Made by a program: the position numbers and the translations under genes
Notes under the pieces: model-generated
Seen by the model: the letters and a program-made list of their open reading frames with translations, nothing else
Databases searched by the model: none
Told to the model about the DNA's origin: nothing
In this document: positions 35,995 to 48,612 of the stretch, piece after piece
Layout: each line of letters begins with the position of its first letter
Position numbering within the stretch: the first letter of the stretch is position 1
DNA from: Primulina eburnea
Taxonomy: Eukaryota; Streptophyta; Magnoliopsida; Lamiales; Gesneriaceae
Direction of reading: 5' to 3'
DNA length: 64,000 bases
NCBI RefSeq assembly: GCF_022965805.1
Contig: NC_133103.1
Location: 45,516,071-45,580,070, forward strand

Positions 35995-36562
35995 GAAATT
36001 ATAACGGCCCGAAAATTCGTGTTTGAATATTTGCGGAAAAATTAACAATTTTCTTTGTAAAGTAAGTAAAATGCCTCATTCATAAAAATAGACCGTTAAA
36101 TAAAGTTTAAATGTTAAAAATAGCAGCGGAAGAAATTATTTGTTTGCAAAAGAACAATTTCAGAGTAATCCAACAACGGATAAATTGTTTGAGCATAAAA
36201 ATGGTAAATGCTAAAATGAGGTCATCGGATTCCACTACTGCCGACCCAAGCTAGCTCACTGGTTCCCGCCCTCGGCCCCGACATCATCAGTACCTACAAC
36301 AATCAAGTCTAGTGAGTCTAAAGACTCAACATGCATATATCGTAAATAACGAGTAAATATAGTAAAAATTTCATGGGAGTAAAAATATCATGTCATGAGG
36401 CACAATGTGAAAATAACATATCATGAGCGATTATAATACGTGCATAACTGAACTGAAAGTCATAGTGAAAATGTTTGCTCCTTGGAGCCCTGTACTGAAA
36501 TAGCCTGTAATAAATTTTTTGTTGAGATTATGGTCTACGCAAGTGGCCTCTGCACTGAAACT

Positions 36563-36720
36563 GACCGGTAACTGGCGACCGGATAATAAAATGCTCCCAT
36601 GACCGGTAACTAGCGACCGGGTAAAATAATGAACGTCTGATCAGACTATGCCACAGTATACTGGGTGGTACAAACTGAACTGACCGGTAACTGGCGACCG
36701 GACCGGTAACTGGTGACCGG
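36563..36720. repeat. Four copies of a 20-bp motif gaccggtaactggcgaccgg
   Basis: Copies at 36563-36582, 36601-36620, 36682-36701 and 36701-36720, with one or two changes in copies 2 and 4. The motif begins and ends with gaccgg. It lies in the outer solo LTR. Confidence 0.85.
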
Positions 36721-37387
36721 ATTTAGCAATAATCCCATGATAGTGAAATGGCCACAAACAATATCGCATAATCTCAAAAATGAACATTTTATATTTTTAT
36801 GCACGTAATATAATTAAATGGCACAATTAAATATCCTGTAATAATTTACTGCTTGGATTGGATCGCTCCCAGGCTCGCTGCAACCTAAATATGCCATGAA
36901 AAATAAGCAATAGATTTATGGGACCAAACTATGCAGTAACATTCGAAAATGTGATAATTACACCGAACGACTTCGTATTTAATCATGCCTCCGAACCAAC
37001 CTGAGCCAAAACTGAAACATAATATAGTCATGATTAAAATACGCTTAAAATGATGAATTAATGCTCCTAAAATGGTGAGGGCCGAAATCTAGGTGAATGG
37101 AGGCCAAAACATGAAACACTCTTTCGAGAGTCAATTTGGCACATCGCACCGTAAATTCTCGTACGACCCGAAAAATGATCCGAATCACGAACAACCAAAA
37201 ACATGACCTTCCTAACTCGATGAGGCACCGTCCAGTCCAAGGCCATAGGCTAAAAGCCAACCAAGAACTCAAACGACGCCCGAGAACAACAGCACGCTTG
37301 CTGTCAAAATTACAGCAGCTGCACATTTGCTTTTCTTGTGTCGTTTTCGAGACTACCGGCCATTGGGGCTTGAACCACCGACCAGAG

Positions 37388-39120
37388 TGTGGGGACCCGG
37401 ACGCTAATCATCTTCTTAATCGTCATTGGGACTAATTTAATCAATTAGAATAAACAGGGTCTAATTTTTTTTTAAAATGCGGAAGGTAATGGAATCATTC
37501 TATTATACAAACCAGTATAATAATACAAATCCTGTATAACATGCATCTAGTTCAAAACTAGGTTCAACTACTACAATCAAGTAATAAAACCTATCTATAT
37601 CCAAGTCCGGAATCACCACTCTAATCTCGATCTTTCTTCACCTATGTGACCCTGAACCTGTCCCACATGTTTCCATGCACACATACAGACAAGACAACAG
37701 TCGGATAACTCCGGTGAGATATAAATATCCCAGTATAAACAATGTATTAATGAAATCATATAAAACATATATAAAAGCATAAACAATTATTAAAACATGT
37801 ATCCAATCTGACTACATGAACAAATACGAATCTGTATTTAAGTCAATGACTTGTTATCTTATCTTATCTTATTTCTAACCTAGGGATCCCGATCTAATTT
37901 AGACTTTGGTATGCTGTATCGAATGTCTACAATAGACGTCGATCTACATCTAAGCTCATCGATACACCGTAAGTCTAGAGTCTTCGCGGTTCTGGCAAAG
38001 ACTCGGCGGTTCTGCCCTAGCTAGGCTGATCTGCCTTAGACTCAAACTCTAGCTCTGCTATAATTCAATAGACTAAACATATCAATCTGATAATCTGCAA
38101 ATATCAATGCAATAAAATAAAAGTATGTGATTTTGGGAAACTCAAGTCAAACCTAACTCGAGTTGTGCAATCCCGAATCAACATTTATTTATACATTTCT
38201 TGCTGTCGCTCTGATACAATCGAAGTCTTGACTCAAAGTCTGTCACTGTTCTATCTGGCAACGATAATATCAATATCTGTATCAATATTCTAATCACATC
38301 ACGACATCTCTGTTTTATCAAATTCTGACAGTACAATAGTACAATCCTACGATACCAGTGATACCATATCAGTCTATACCAATTCCAATAACTTATAATC
38401 AACCACTGTACAAATCTGACATCACATCTCAGTCAATTTAACTCTGAAATTCATAACAATTCCATAATCAATCTGTTTCTCAATCTGACTTTGATTCTAT
38501 GATGTCTACTATGTCAAGAACACTATATATGAATCGTATATGATTCTGGACATAGCATAATTTCAAGACATATCAAAACTTACCAAAACTTACGTCCAGT
38601 TGAAGCATGCGTCGATAGGAACACAGTACTGCAGTCAGATTCAAAATCGGACGGACGGATCGAAATATAAAGGCGTAAGGATTTTCGGAGGATTTCTCGT
38701 TCTTCTTTCTTTCTTTCTTTCTTTCTTTCTGAATTTGAAGATTTGTATACATATATATATTCACACGTTGCATGTCCAAGCAACGTGTTAGCTTTTCCTT
38801 AATTCTGGTTGGCGCTCAGGCGGTGCTAAACTACCGCTCGAGCGCGGCATTCTCTGTCGAAGTACTCGGCGTGTTACACCTTGGCGCTCGGGCGGTCAAA
38901 AACTACCGTCCGGGCGCCACATCTTCTGCCCGAACATACTTCTATTGAACACTGGCGCTCGGGCGGTCAAAAACTACCGCTTGGGCGCCAGACTCTCTGT
39001 CCCCAAGTTGTGTAATTCATATGCTTGGTTCGATTTGGTCTGGTAATGGCCCAGATATAATCACATTAGTTCAAATTCAATAATCTTCACTTAACATAAT
39101 ATGAAATCTAGGGCATTACA
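37388..39120 (-). mobile_element. Second solo LTR (1733 bp) nested in the first
   Basis: TSD cagag is perfect (37383-37387 and 39121-39125). On the minus strand it begins TGTAATGCCCTAGATTTCAT (39120) and ends gggtccccaca (37388). It has no internal domain. It is inserted in the outer LTR, and is therefore younger than that LTR's arrival. It carries a (TTTC)n run (38704-38731) and the hairpin array at 38811-38989. Confidence 0.88.
38811..38989. repeat. Three hairpin units of about 36 bp, period about 71 bp
   Basis: Each unit is ggcgctcgggcggt, a short AT-rich loop (caaaaact in units 2 and 3), then accg(c/t)ycgggcgcc, so arms of about 14 bp pair. Units at 38811-38846, 38883-38918 and 38954-38989. 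Changes in one arm of unit 1 (ctcagg) partly reduce pairing. Confidence 0.8.
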
Positions 39121-40794
39121 CAGAGACTCTTACCAACATCCCAAGGAATGATTCGAACCATGGCTAAGGGCCTTACGCCAGCCACAATCCGAACCACACC
39201 AGAAACACGACCACACTCCTAGCCGAGAACGTAATCTGCGCGCTTGGGGAGTTTCGCTTCGTTTGCTGTCATGGACCTTTCCGGTGGCCATTTGGTTGAC
39301 CATGGCACGATCTAGACATCAAGGGATATAAGGTGAACCAGGGCTAAGGGCCAAATGCCAAACGAGGTCCATCCCAAACCATCCAAAACCGAGGGACACA
39401 TGCAGAATTCAAAGGGGCGAAGGGGCTGTTTTTTGTTCTTTGATTTGAAAACCGATGCAACCATGGACCAAGCCTTTAAAGGCCGACTTGGTCACGTCTT
39501 AGACATCGTAAGGAGATGTTCTAACCATGGCTATGGCCCCTGGGGCAGCCAAGATCAGATTCATCCCACTTGACAGCAAGCTGCAAATTCGAAACTCAAT
39601 ATGACACTAAGGGAAGTGTTGCTGCCATTCGAGTTGCTGGGGGGAAAAGAGGCTTTAACCAATGGTCAAATACCTTCTTAATACACTCTATATCAATCCT
39701 AGATGTAGCCTGGAAAGCCTGGGCGTGAGCCAATCCCTGCAATCACTAAACCATGAACAACCGTGAAGCACAAGGTGGAACAAAAATCTGTGCAGAATTT
39801 TCAATAATGGTGCTGTCAAAAATTTAGGTTTTTTTGGCCATCAAATCATGATCATGTAATGTTTAAAAATCATATTATGAGTTGATTGAAGAGTCAGGGA
39901 AAATATACACATGCCTGGTTTCGTTCGAAAGAAAAACGAAAGAATGAGACGATCCGACGCGGAGGAGGTGGAGTGATCTTCCTTCCTTCCTTCTACTCAA
40001 TTTTTCTGTCTAGTTTTCTCTAGTGCTAGCCACGATTTTTCTCTCCAAAGTTACTCTAAATTTCGAGACTAAGGAAGGGGAATGGTGGTTAAGAGAGTGA
40101 GGAGAATAGATGCAAAATATAGGGAAAAAAATCAAGACCAAGTCTCCACCTTTTTGAATTTTGAATTACTTGATATCAAATGATTTCTTTTGGAGGGCTT
40201 AGGGGTGAGGTGGCCGATTCCTCATGCTAATCTAGACTAGGATAATGTTCTAACATTACTTAAATGGTACTCCATAAATAAAAGGATTATCCTACTTATT
40301 AAATAACAAAGAAAGGGTCAAAGGTGTTGAGTTGGCCAAGAATGATCTAGCAACTAAGGGTGGCCGAAAATATGAAATAAATGTGAAGGGAAATATTGTT
40401 TAGTTACTAAATTTATAACCCTTAAAAGCCTTACCTATCTTATTAAATAATTTTGTGAACTAATCCCTTAATTAAAGAACTTAAATGAATTTATTTTCTA
40501 CTCACCTCAAGTTACTTAAATAAATCCTCAAACCTCTTTTTTACATTAAATTAACTTACTTGCTAGCTAAAAATAAATTCTGGAAATGATTTCTAAATCT
40601 TAAATTTTATCTCTAAACTCCAACTCCAGTCTGGCCTCACTGAATTAACTGAAATGATACAAATTGAAACTGCTACGGAAAATAATTAAATTAAGGAAAA
40701 ACATTTAAATACTCATACAATAAAATCATTTTAATTTAAATACTAGAATTATGCATGACTTATACGTATTCTAAATTACAGGTTCTACAGAAAT

Positions 40795-42922
40795 AATGTA
40801 TCATAACATCATTATCCATCAAAAATGGTATCAACGCTATACTAATAATTTTCTTCATTCCATCTAACTAACAACATTCAATAAAAGCATATTAGAATTA
40901 ACACAATAGCTGAAAAATTATATATATATATATATATATATATTAATTTAATATGGTATTTGGGTCGGGTCAGGTCGGGCCGGGTATGATTATTTAAGAT
41001 CCGCCTTTATAATCATACCCGATTAACTATTTATTTAATCGAGTAAAAAATCCTCTCCATTCGAGTCAATATCGGATTCTCTCTCAGGTTCAGATGTGAC
41101 ATTCTCTGCAAGAGTGTCGGGCATCCAGTATGAATGTGAGTATTGTCCATATCTATGAATGTTGGATCATCATCTACAAAAGAGGAATGCATCATAAATT
41201 TTTACAAACAGCTACTTCGAATCTTACATATCATTAAATATTCTCCAAATAATCAGTGTATTTAAAATCTAATTTCAAGATGATATGCATACTCTATTAG
41301 ACTTTAAAGATCATTCAGTACACAATTTTATTCTCACTTGTATTTTTTTACACGAGCTATATCATACTATGAGAATCATTGTAAATATCATAAAAGTTGT
41401 TTCTAAGAGTTTCAGCTCAATAGCGTTGTTGAACTGAGCTAAAATAAGTTTGTACACGAGATATACCGATCAAATCTTTTATGAAATGATTTGAAAAGAG
41501 AAAGAGAGACGTATAAGTTTTGTCTTCGAACTTCCATAAACAAACGTTCGTCTCTATTTACTTTCAGTCCATTATTATCTGATATGATCTTATCTGAGTT
41601 TATTATTTATTTTTTATATTGAGTTGTTTCCGCACTTATTTTTTAGTTGCTCTACGTACTTAGTTTGATTGGAAAATTTACTTGAGTTGTAATTTTATTA
41701 ATATATAACTAAAATATTATAATATAGAAAGGAAAAAAAAATATCATATATATAAATATTATAAAATTATATTAAACTCGAGTATATAATTTATCAATTG
41801 ATATATATTTATATTAATTTATAATTATGTTATTAATTCATAATATAATTTTATTTTAATCATAATATAATATATAATTTTCAATCAATAAAATAATTTT
41901 GAAAATAAAATGTGTATCTAACTGAATTTAATGAGAGTAATTAGACTTAAAATAAATTTAGATTAAAGGTAAAATTAAATTTTATTTTAATCATGTATCA
42001 ATTGACTAATTGAGTCATTTATAATAACTTATGTATCAATTTATATATTTATTTTTATATCAAAATATTTTTTGTTAAAAAAATTAGATGTTTAGCTGGG
42101 TTCTAATATAAATGCCAAGTCTATTTAGATCGTTAATATACTAAGTGACAATCCAAGATGATTTTGCTTAATATATAATAATGATATATAATAATTTATT
42201 ATTTTAGTCTTATTCTTACCATTATTTAATAAAAATTCAATTCCTTAATTGATTCAAAGTAGAAGCAAGAAAATTATTTTTTAAACAAGACTTTAAATAA
42301 TTAAAAGCCTTCCCCACTTTTTAGCTTTTAATTTCTAGAAACATTTTTGAACTGTTACAGATTTGAAAAGTCTGCTTCAAATTCTTGCTCTTTTTTTTCC
42401 CTCACTTTCTAAATGCCTTCCACACTTTTAATTAATTATCTCATTTTCTGCAAACATTTTTTATCTATCGTAAATTTTAAAAGTTTGCTTCAAATTCTTG
42501 CTCTCTTTTTTTTTTCCTTAAAAAAAATCTACCTAGCGTCTGGGACTTGAGAGTGTGATCAATAGTGGTTGGAAAGATTTTTATTTCATATTCACACCTC
42601 AAATTCATTATATTATTTACTTCTTGATTTCATATTCATGCCTCAAATTTATGGTTGATTACATCCTATATGTAGGGGCACTATCCTCATGATAGAATCA
42701 AGGGCTCAAATTTAGCCACACATACATGGAGTCCATTAATTTTTTTAAAATCGCATATGTGTGTGAATCTTGTCCATCCAAACCATGTGGAGCAGAGCCC
42801 CGCATGTAGCATGGAACCTACCCAAATTTATTATATTATTTACTTCTTGATTTCATATTCATGCCTCAAATTCATTATATTATTTACTTCTTTCATATTT
42901 ATATTCCCTTCTTGCGTTTGTT
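40795..42922. other. AT-rich intergenic region with local duplications
   Basis: No gene seen. Contents: an (AT)n run (40919-40943), a duplicated block sharing gcttcaaattcttgctct (about 42374 and 42488), a second duplication of attatattatttacttctt (about 42608, 42833 and 42876) and a dispersed repeat at about 42655-42825 related to one at 58290-58500. Confidence 0.4.
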
Positions 42923-43318
42923 TTGAATAGTATCATTTCTGGCATGTTAAAAAATAAATCCCTTGAATTCAAAGTCACTCGACGAACCAAATTGATCCAA
43001 CCTTTGTTTGTTATCTTCACTGTTTTTTTTTCTTTCGCCTTCCAACTTCTAAGTCAAAGTTGTCATAGAATAATCCGTCCAACTTGTAGATTAATTTATT
43101 GGGGAAATAAACAAGTAGCTCCACCTAGTTTCTTCCACCGCAGCAGCTTTGATCATCACAAAACTGAAAAATGCGTTCAAACTGTGATGTGTTCTCCGAA
43201 AAATCTAAGTTGTATTATCAAAATTCTCAAATCCATCCTGGAGAAGAATCCCATGTTAAAAACCTTGGATATGAATTTTCTGGTTGAAGTTTCACCGATC
43301 TTGAACACAGAGGTATGA
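42923..43318 (+). other. 131-codon open frame directly upstream of the F-box gene, ATGA overlap
   Basis: From ATG 42923 a frame runs to a TGA at 43316-43318 that overlaps the first ATG of the F-box frame (ATGA, 43315-43318). It has one hydrophobic stretch (PLFVIFTVFFSFAFQLL) and no recognised domain. It could be a long upstream ORF in the leader, a separate gene or chance. Confidence 0.25.
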
Positions 43319-44415
43319 TTACAGATCCTCGAATGGATCCAAGAATATGGAGCCGGCTACCGAATCATCTCCTCGAGATAATTCTTTCATTCTTGCCATT
43401 GAAAACGTTACTGGATCTAAGATCAACCTGCAAACACTTCAATTCCCTTTTATTTACTCCTCACTTCGTATCCAAACACTCCCTCTCTTCTTCGTCTTTC
43501 TCTTCTTTCATCCTCCTTTCGCACCCTCAATCAGTTCAAAAATGCTCTCTTTTCAATATTGGAAGTAATTTTTGGTGCGAGGTGTCACTCTCTTTGCCCC
43601 GTGTTCTGTCATCTCCACTTTCTTCGAATCTCCTCTCATCCTCCAATGGCCTCCTTTGTTTTTCCATCCCAAGATCATCTTGTTTCGTAGTGTATAATCT
43701 CTTGGCCAAGTCCTTACGCCGTGTGAACTTCCCTATCTGCCTGTTTGACTATGAATCCCTCACTCTTGTTTCCACAGATAATGGCTTTAAGCTCTTCGTG
43801 TTATCCTCTGCAGGATCATCGAATCAAGCCTTAGTTTACAGCTCTACCGTCTGTTCTTGGAGACGTTTCGAGGGATCGACTCAGATTTTAAGCGAGAGTT
43901 GCCATCAGAAGGGCGTGTTTTATAACGGATGCCTGTTTTTCACCACCCTCGAGCCTTTCCATGTTGTGTACTTTCATTTGGAGAGTGGGAGATGGGAGGC
44001 ATCAACGGCCGTGCTGCCACGGGACCTAACTTTCGTTCGAGTTGCGAGCGATGGATACCAAAAGCTATACCTGATAGCAGGGGTCGGGACAAGTGGGATT
44101 TCGAGGAGTATAAAGATATGGGAGTTGCGGAAAGACGAAGATCAAAGGGTAGATTATTGGGTGGAGGTCGAAACCTTGCCCGAAATGGTTTGTAGAAAGT
44201 TTGTGTCAGTCTGCTATCACAATTATGAGCATGTGTACTGTTTTTGGCACCAAGGTTTGATTTGTTTGTGTTGCTATACTTGGCCTGAGATGTTGTATTT
44301 CAAGGTGAGTAGGGGGACTTGGCATTGGCTGCCTAAATGCCCTTCCTTGCCGGAGAAATGGAGCTGTGGATTCAAGTGGTTTTCCTTCAAGCCGGAGCTT
44401 TATGCCATCGTATGA
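43315..44415 (+). CDS. F-box protein (SCF ubiquitin ligase subunit)
   Basis: A 366-residue intronless frame. The F-box lies at about residues 10-50: WSRLPNHLLEIILSFLPLKT, then LRSTCKHFNSLL, with the LP, the F/L-P-L and the C..F pattern of the family. F-box proteins bind SKP1 and bring substrates to the CUL1 SCF ligase. The C-terminal 300 residues have a kelch-like or FBA-like rhythm (GLLCF, FVVYNLLAKSLRRVNFP, KLYLIAGVG, IKIWEL, FKPELYAIV), as in Arabidopsis proteins of the At5g15710/FBX6 type. The start could be 43315 or the second Met at 43333 (MDPRIW), which resembles the usual N-terminus. Substrate unknown. Confidence 0.8.
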   Translation: MITDPRMDPRIWSRLPNHLLEIILSFLPLKTLLDLRSTCKHFNSLLFTPHFVSKHSLSSSSFSSFILLSHPQSVQKCSLFNIGSNFWCEVSLSLPRVLSSPLSSNLLSSSNGLLCFSIPRSSCFVVYNLLAKSLRRVNFPICLFDYESLTLVSTDNGFKLFVLSSAGSSNQALVYSSTVCSWRRFEGSTQILSESCHQKGVFYNGCLFFTTLEPFHVVYFHLESGRWEASTAVLPRDLTFVRVASDGYQKLYLIAGVGTSGISRSIKIWELRKDEDQRVDYWVEVETLPEMVCRKFVSVCYHNYEHVYCFWHQGLICLCCYTWPEMLYFKVSRGTWHWLPKCPSLPEKWSCGFKWFSFKPELYAIV

Positions 44416-45991
44416 AATCGTTTCAATTTTCTTGGCTTAAATCTTTAATTTGTCCTTCTCAGAGGCATCGGAATTATTCTATGTACTTCGCTTTTTTTTT
44501 TTCTGTAATGTTCTGGTTCGGACATGGGATTTATCCTTGAATAAATATATATAGTTCGTATGTCGAGGACTAGCTAGATTTGGAAATTTATGTCCATTAC
44601 TTCTGTATTTTCTTGAGACTGTCGACCTAAGTTCACATGTTTCATGATCCGCTTTTGATATTTTGAATTATAAAAGTGTGATGGGACAAAAAAAGGAAAT
44701 TATACCAGTAGCTGCATCAAGAAGGTTGAGGTAGACATGTAACTTTCTCAAAAAGAATTTCCTCCGTAAGTGGTGGCCGAGGACAGAGCTCTTTTCCTGT
44801 CAAACTCATGCACAAACGGACCAAATACTCTTGAATGAAACGTCTGAGCAGTTTTTCAACGTGATTTTTTCGATGATAAGTCACTAATTTCCCGTTTGAA
44901 TTTTGAATATTTCCTCATCTGGGCTTTCATATTCTTATCTAGTTATACAAATTGTATGTAGGAGAAAATTTAATATCAAATCCAGTAGCAATCCTCCAAA
45001 TCCTCCTAGATCCTTCTCTTCCAAACACTAAGATATCTCTAACTCTTCGGATCACTCTCCGCAAGAGACTAGCTTGGGAGTTCGGGCTAGCGGCTCCAGA
45101 CTCTGGCTCAGTCCTAGCTCGGACTCTTGTCTCGGCCTAACTTCCTCTAAGCAACTCTCCAACTTTTCCGCGTTCCCTACTACTTTAAACCTCGACTCCG
45201 ACCTCGACTCGACCTCGACCTCGACCGCTTGATTATGTTGAAATGGTTGGAGGTCGTTAGTATTTTACCATTGACTTCGTAATTTGCATCAGCGCCTAGG
45301 ACGGCCATGCGTTGTCTAAATTTGACTCGAATACAAGCCAAGGCCAAGAGGAAAATTTACCCCACTACCGAATTTGCCCACAAGTCCAATGTGATTAAAT
45401 TGAGAAAATTACTTTTATAATATACTATATGCTAAGATCCCCTCACATCTATTATACCCACTCAATTTCCATTATTTAAACTTCATTTTTTTTCCGATTA
45501 TCCTAAATATATAGTTAATTTTATACATTTATAACATTTTTTTACTAATATACATGTTAAATAAGTCTTGATAAGTAAAGATAAATATGAATTTTTTTTA
45601 AAAAAAATAAAAATTTATGTTTCTAATGGTTTTCTTAAATTAACAAATCTATATATTTGAGATGCAGATATTATTTTTTAATTAAAAAAAATATTTGTTA
45701 TAATTAAATTTCAAATTTCGAACATTATATTACATTTCAAACTTATGACTTTGTTACATATGAATTATAACTTATGTTTTCAAACTTGCTTATTTAAACA
45801 AACTGAAAATGGACTTATTTGGAACAAAACCAAATTAAATTTATTACTGACTTTCTAATTTTGGTCCAAAGATCTCTTCCTGTTTAATCCACAAGAACAA
45901 ATTCTTTAGGAAATGTGGAGAATTTCCGTACTACCAAAACTTATAAAGTTACAGTATAGATCTTGAGGATTCCTCTTATTCTTAGCCATTC
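44416..45991. other. Intergenic region, no gene recognised
   Basis: F-box 3' UTR, then AT-rich DNA. A short CT-rich and CGACCT-repeated stretch (about 45185-45232) stands out. The open frame at 44952-45140 has no family resemblance. Confidence 0.35.
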
Positions 45992-46115
45992 ATGCTCGTA
46001 TCTTCGTCGCCTTCTTTCCTCCCCGTCGGTATTAGTGTTTCCGGTGGCGAAGGTCGGCGGACTGGATGGAGGAAGACATCAATTTTTCGAGCATTGCTTA
46101 TTCTTGTTTTTTATA
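45992..46115 (+). CDS. Candidate first exon, cut off by the gypsy element
   Basis: ATG 45992 opens a 41-codon frame (MLVSSSPSFLPVGISVSGGE, later WRKTSIFRALLILVFY) that ends at a strong donor ATA|GTAAGT at 46116. The hydrophobic tail suggests a membrane anchor. The gypsy-type element's TSD starts 13 bp past the donor, so the rest of the gene would lie beyond 53063, where no matching exon was seen. It may be a gene fragment or chance. Confidence 0.3.
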
Positions 46116-46133
46116 GTAAGTCTAATTTTTTAT

Positions 46134-48612
46134 TGTTACGCCCGAAAATCAGTCCACGTAGACCATATGCATGAAAATTATTAAATTGTTAAAGTATTTT
46201 AATTAAATGATTTTGGAAGCATGAGTTATATATTTTGAGTGACTAAATGATTATTAGTGTAATTTTGCTCGATTGCATATTTTAAAGATTTTCAGATGAA
46301 TATCGGTGATTGGCCGAGGACAGAGGATTGAAGACGATTAAGGTGTTAAAGATTTGAAAGTTAAATTTTTATTTTTAGTTAAGAAAGTATTTGTTTTAAA
46401 TAATTTAAGAATTATGACATTTTTAAGGTGAAATTTAAATTAATTAGTGGTATAGGAAATAATGTATTTTATGTGAGAGTTTTGGAAATAAATATTTTTA
46501 AATCTTTTAATTTGAGGCATAATAATTTTATTAATCTTAATGGACCTAGTTTATTAATTAAAAACTAGCATTGATTAAAATCATAAATTAAAATGTTAAC
46601 AAGCCTTTTTTTTTATATGTAATTAAACATTAAACCCTAAACACACAGCCCTAAAAACATCTACACACACATACAATTCACGTAACTTTCGTTCTTCCAT
46701 TTTCTTCCTCGTTCTTTCTTCCAACAACGATTACCCGACTCCCTTGTATCTTAAGATGGGTTTTTCGTGGGGTTTTGACGAGAAAAAAAGGGCAGAAAAA
46801 GGGTATAAATCGTCATCCGTTTGTCACCGACGTTCCACCGCTTTGATATTCGTATTTCGAGCGTTTTGAACGTAAATGAACGTTTCTAAACATTCTTTTT
46901 GCACCATTCAATCATAATATGCATGTTTATTGTTTTTAAGCATGAAAAATGTTTAGATCAAATTATTTAACGTTCCGACATAAATTTTCAAAATTTTAAC
47001 ATGTATACGCATATATGAGACGTGTTATGAATTCTAAAGGGATCACTGCATAGACGAGAGATTGTAAAAAGTGTCATTTAAGTGGTAAACGAAATTTGGA
47101 CTCGCTGATGGACGAAGGAAGGGAGTTGCGGCCACTAGGGTGGAAGTTTAGGGCTCGGTTCTTTCAGGAGGCTAGGCGTGGAGGCTGTGCACGGGTAGGG
47201 CTAGTTCATGTAGGGTCCAGGAGGGTAGGCTAGTGTCTGGTCCAAGAGGGCTCGAGGTTGGCTCGATAGAATAGGTGCGTGTGGAAGAATCATGAGGAAA
47301 GGGTTCAAATATGTTAAGGGAAGGAAAAAGTGGTTCGAACCGCGGGCCTCGGGGGTTGGAGGTTGGTTCACGGGGGTAATTTACGGATGAAAAGTTTATG
47401 TTTAAAATTTAGGATGAATTATTAAATTTTGAATCTATTTTGGTTTAAAATGCTTCACGGTTTAGTATTAAGTAATTAAATCAAAATTCTCGGTTTACGT
47501 CTAAGAAAAATAGTAGAAGCCAAATTTAAGCTTATATGATGGTTTGGGATAGGTTCGAGTCAATAAAAGTAAGAAAATTTCAAAATTGAGAAGTTCGAGG
47601 TTCATGGGTAAAATGATCATTTTACGTCTAGGATAGTTCGAAAGGTCTGGCAGTGTCCTGATAAATCATAATGCATGATAAAGATATTTTAAAATGTTTA
47701 TGATGAAAATATGATATTTTTATGATATATGCAAAGGCTGTACGATTTTCCCGAAATACTATTTTTACGATTTTTGAATGACACGATATTTAATAATAAA
47801 TGAAAGGAAAAATATTTTGAAGGATGTGAATTGACTGTGACACAGAGGATATGTGAGAGATCCGTTTTAAGAAGGAACGATGAACTTACAAAAGAGGATA
47901 TCGTTTACGGGAGAAGGCCCAGAAGGAGCCCAACGATCGTTTTTCCATATTTGGCCACGGTCCAGTGACGAGAGTTTCCGATGCCCTGCCCCCAGGTATT
48001 TGGTGTATATAGACTGATCAGTCGACCACATGATGACGTGATAAAGGATAGTCACTTTCAAAGATCAAAATTCACCTAAAATGATATATGATCATGAAAG
48101 GTTTTATGATTTAATGATTTGTGATTTATTTGCGTTTACAAGTTTTATGCCAGCATATTTTAAATAAAAGTATGATTTTGAAATGCATGTGCATGTATAT
48201 GTATTATTTGGTACATATGGTTAGCACATGCTGAGTCATTAGACTCACTAGGTTTGAATGGTTGCAAGTGAGGATGATATTTAAATAAGACGCTGAAGCT
48301 TGAGTGAATCGGATCCGACAGTACACTCCCGGGGGACTAACATCTATTTTCCACATTATTTTATGATTTAAAGTTTTTAAATAAATTTTGAGGATTTATT
48401 TTATAAAGATTTTATGTTTTGGGTTGAATATTGGAGGTTGAGTTTTCTTTTAAATTGACGTATGATTTCATGGTTGTCGTTTATAGTTTTATTCATTTAA
48501 TATAAATATTAGTTTATTTATGTTGGATGATTTTGAATTTCAGAGGAATTTTTTTAAAAAAAATATTAGTAATATTTATTATATTTTACTTTTAAAAGTA
48601 AGGGACGTTTCA
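46134..48612 (+). repeat. 5' LTR of the gypsy-type element
   Basis: 2479 bp. It contains the motif gagtcattagactcactagg (48233-48252), shared in inverse form with the solo LTR at 36000. Frames inside are not genes. Confidence 0.8.

Larger units (their letters stand above)
36000..40789 (-). mobile_element. Solo LTR of a large Ty3/gypsy-type element (about 3.05 kb after removing a nested LTR)
   Basis: Flanked by a perfect TSD gaaat (35995-35999 and 40790-40794). Read on the minus strand it begins TGTAGAACCTGTAATTTAG (40789) and ends gaattttcgggccgttata (36000), with the final CA mutated to TA. It contains the motif gagtctttagactcactaga (inverse at 36307-36328), which also occurs in the gypsy-type LTR at 46134. 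No PBS or internal domain adjoins it, so it formed by LTR-LTR recombination. Short frames inside are not genes. Confidence 0.85.

Noticed and set aside
36563..36720. A CRISPR-like array
   Set aside because: Plant nuclear context, unequal spacing and position inside an LTR; it is a minisatellite-type repeat.
37045..37435. Frames of 93-99 codons on both strands
   Set aside because: They are within the outer and inner solo LTRs and have no domain; chance frames in GC-richer DNA.
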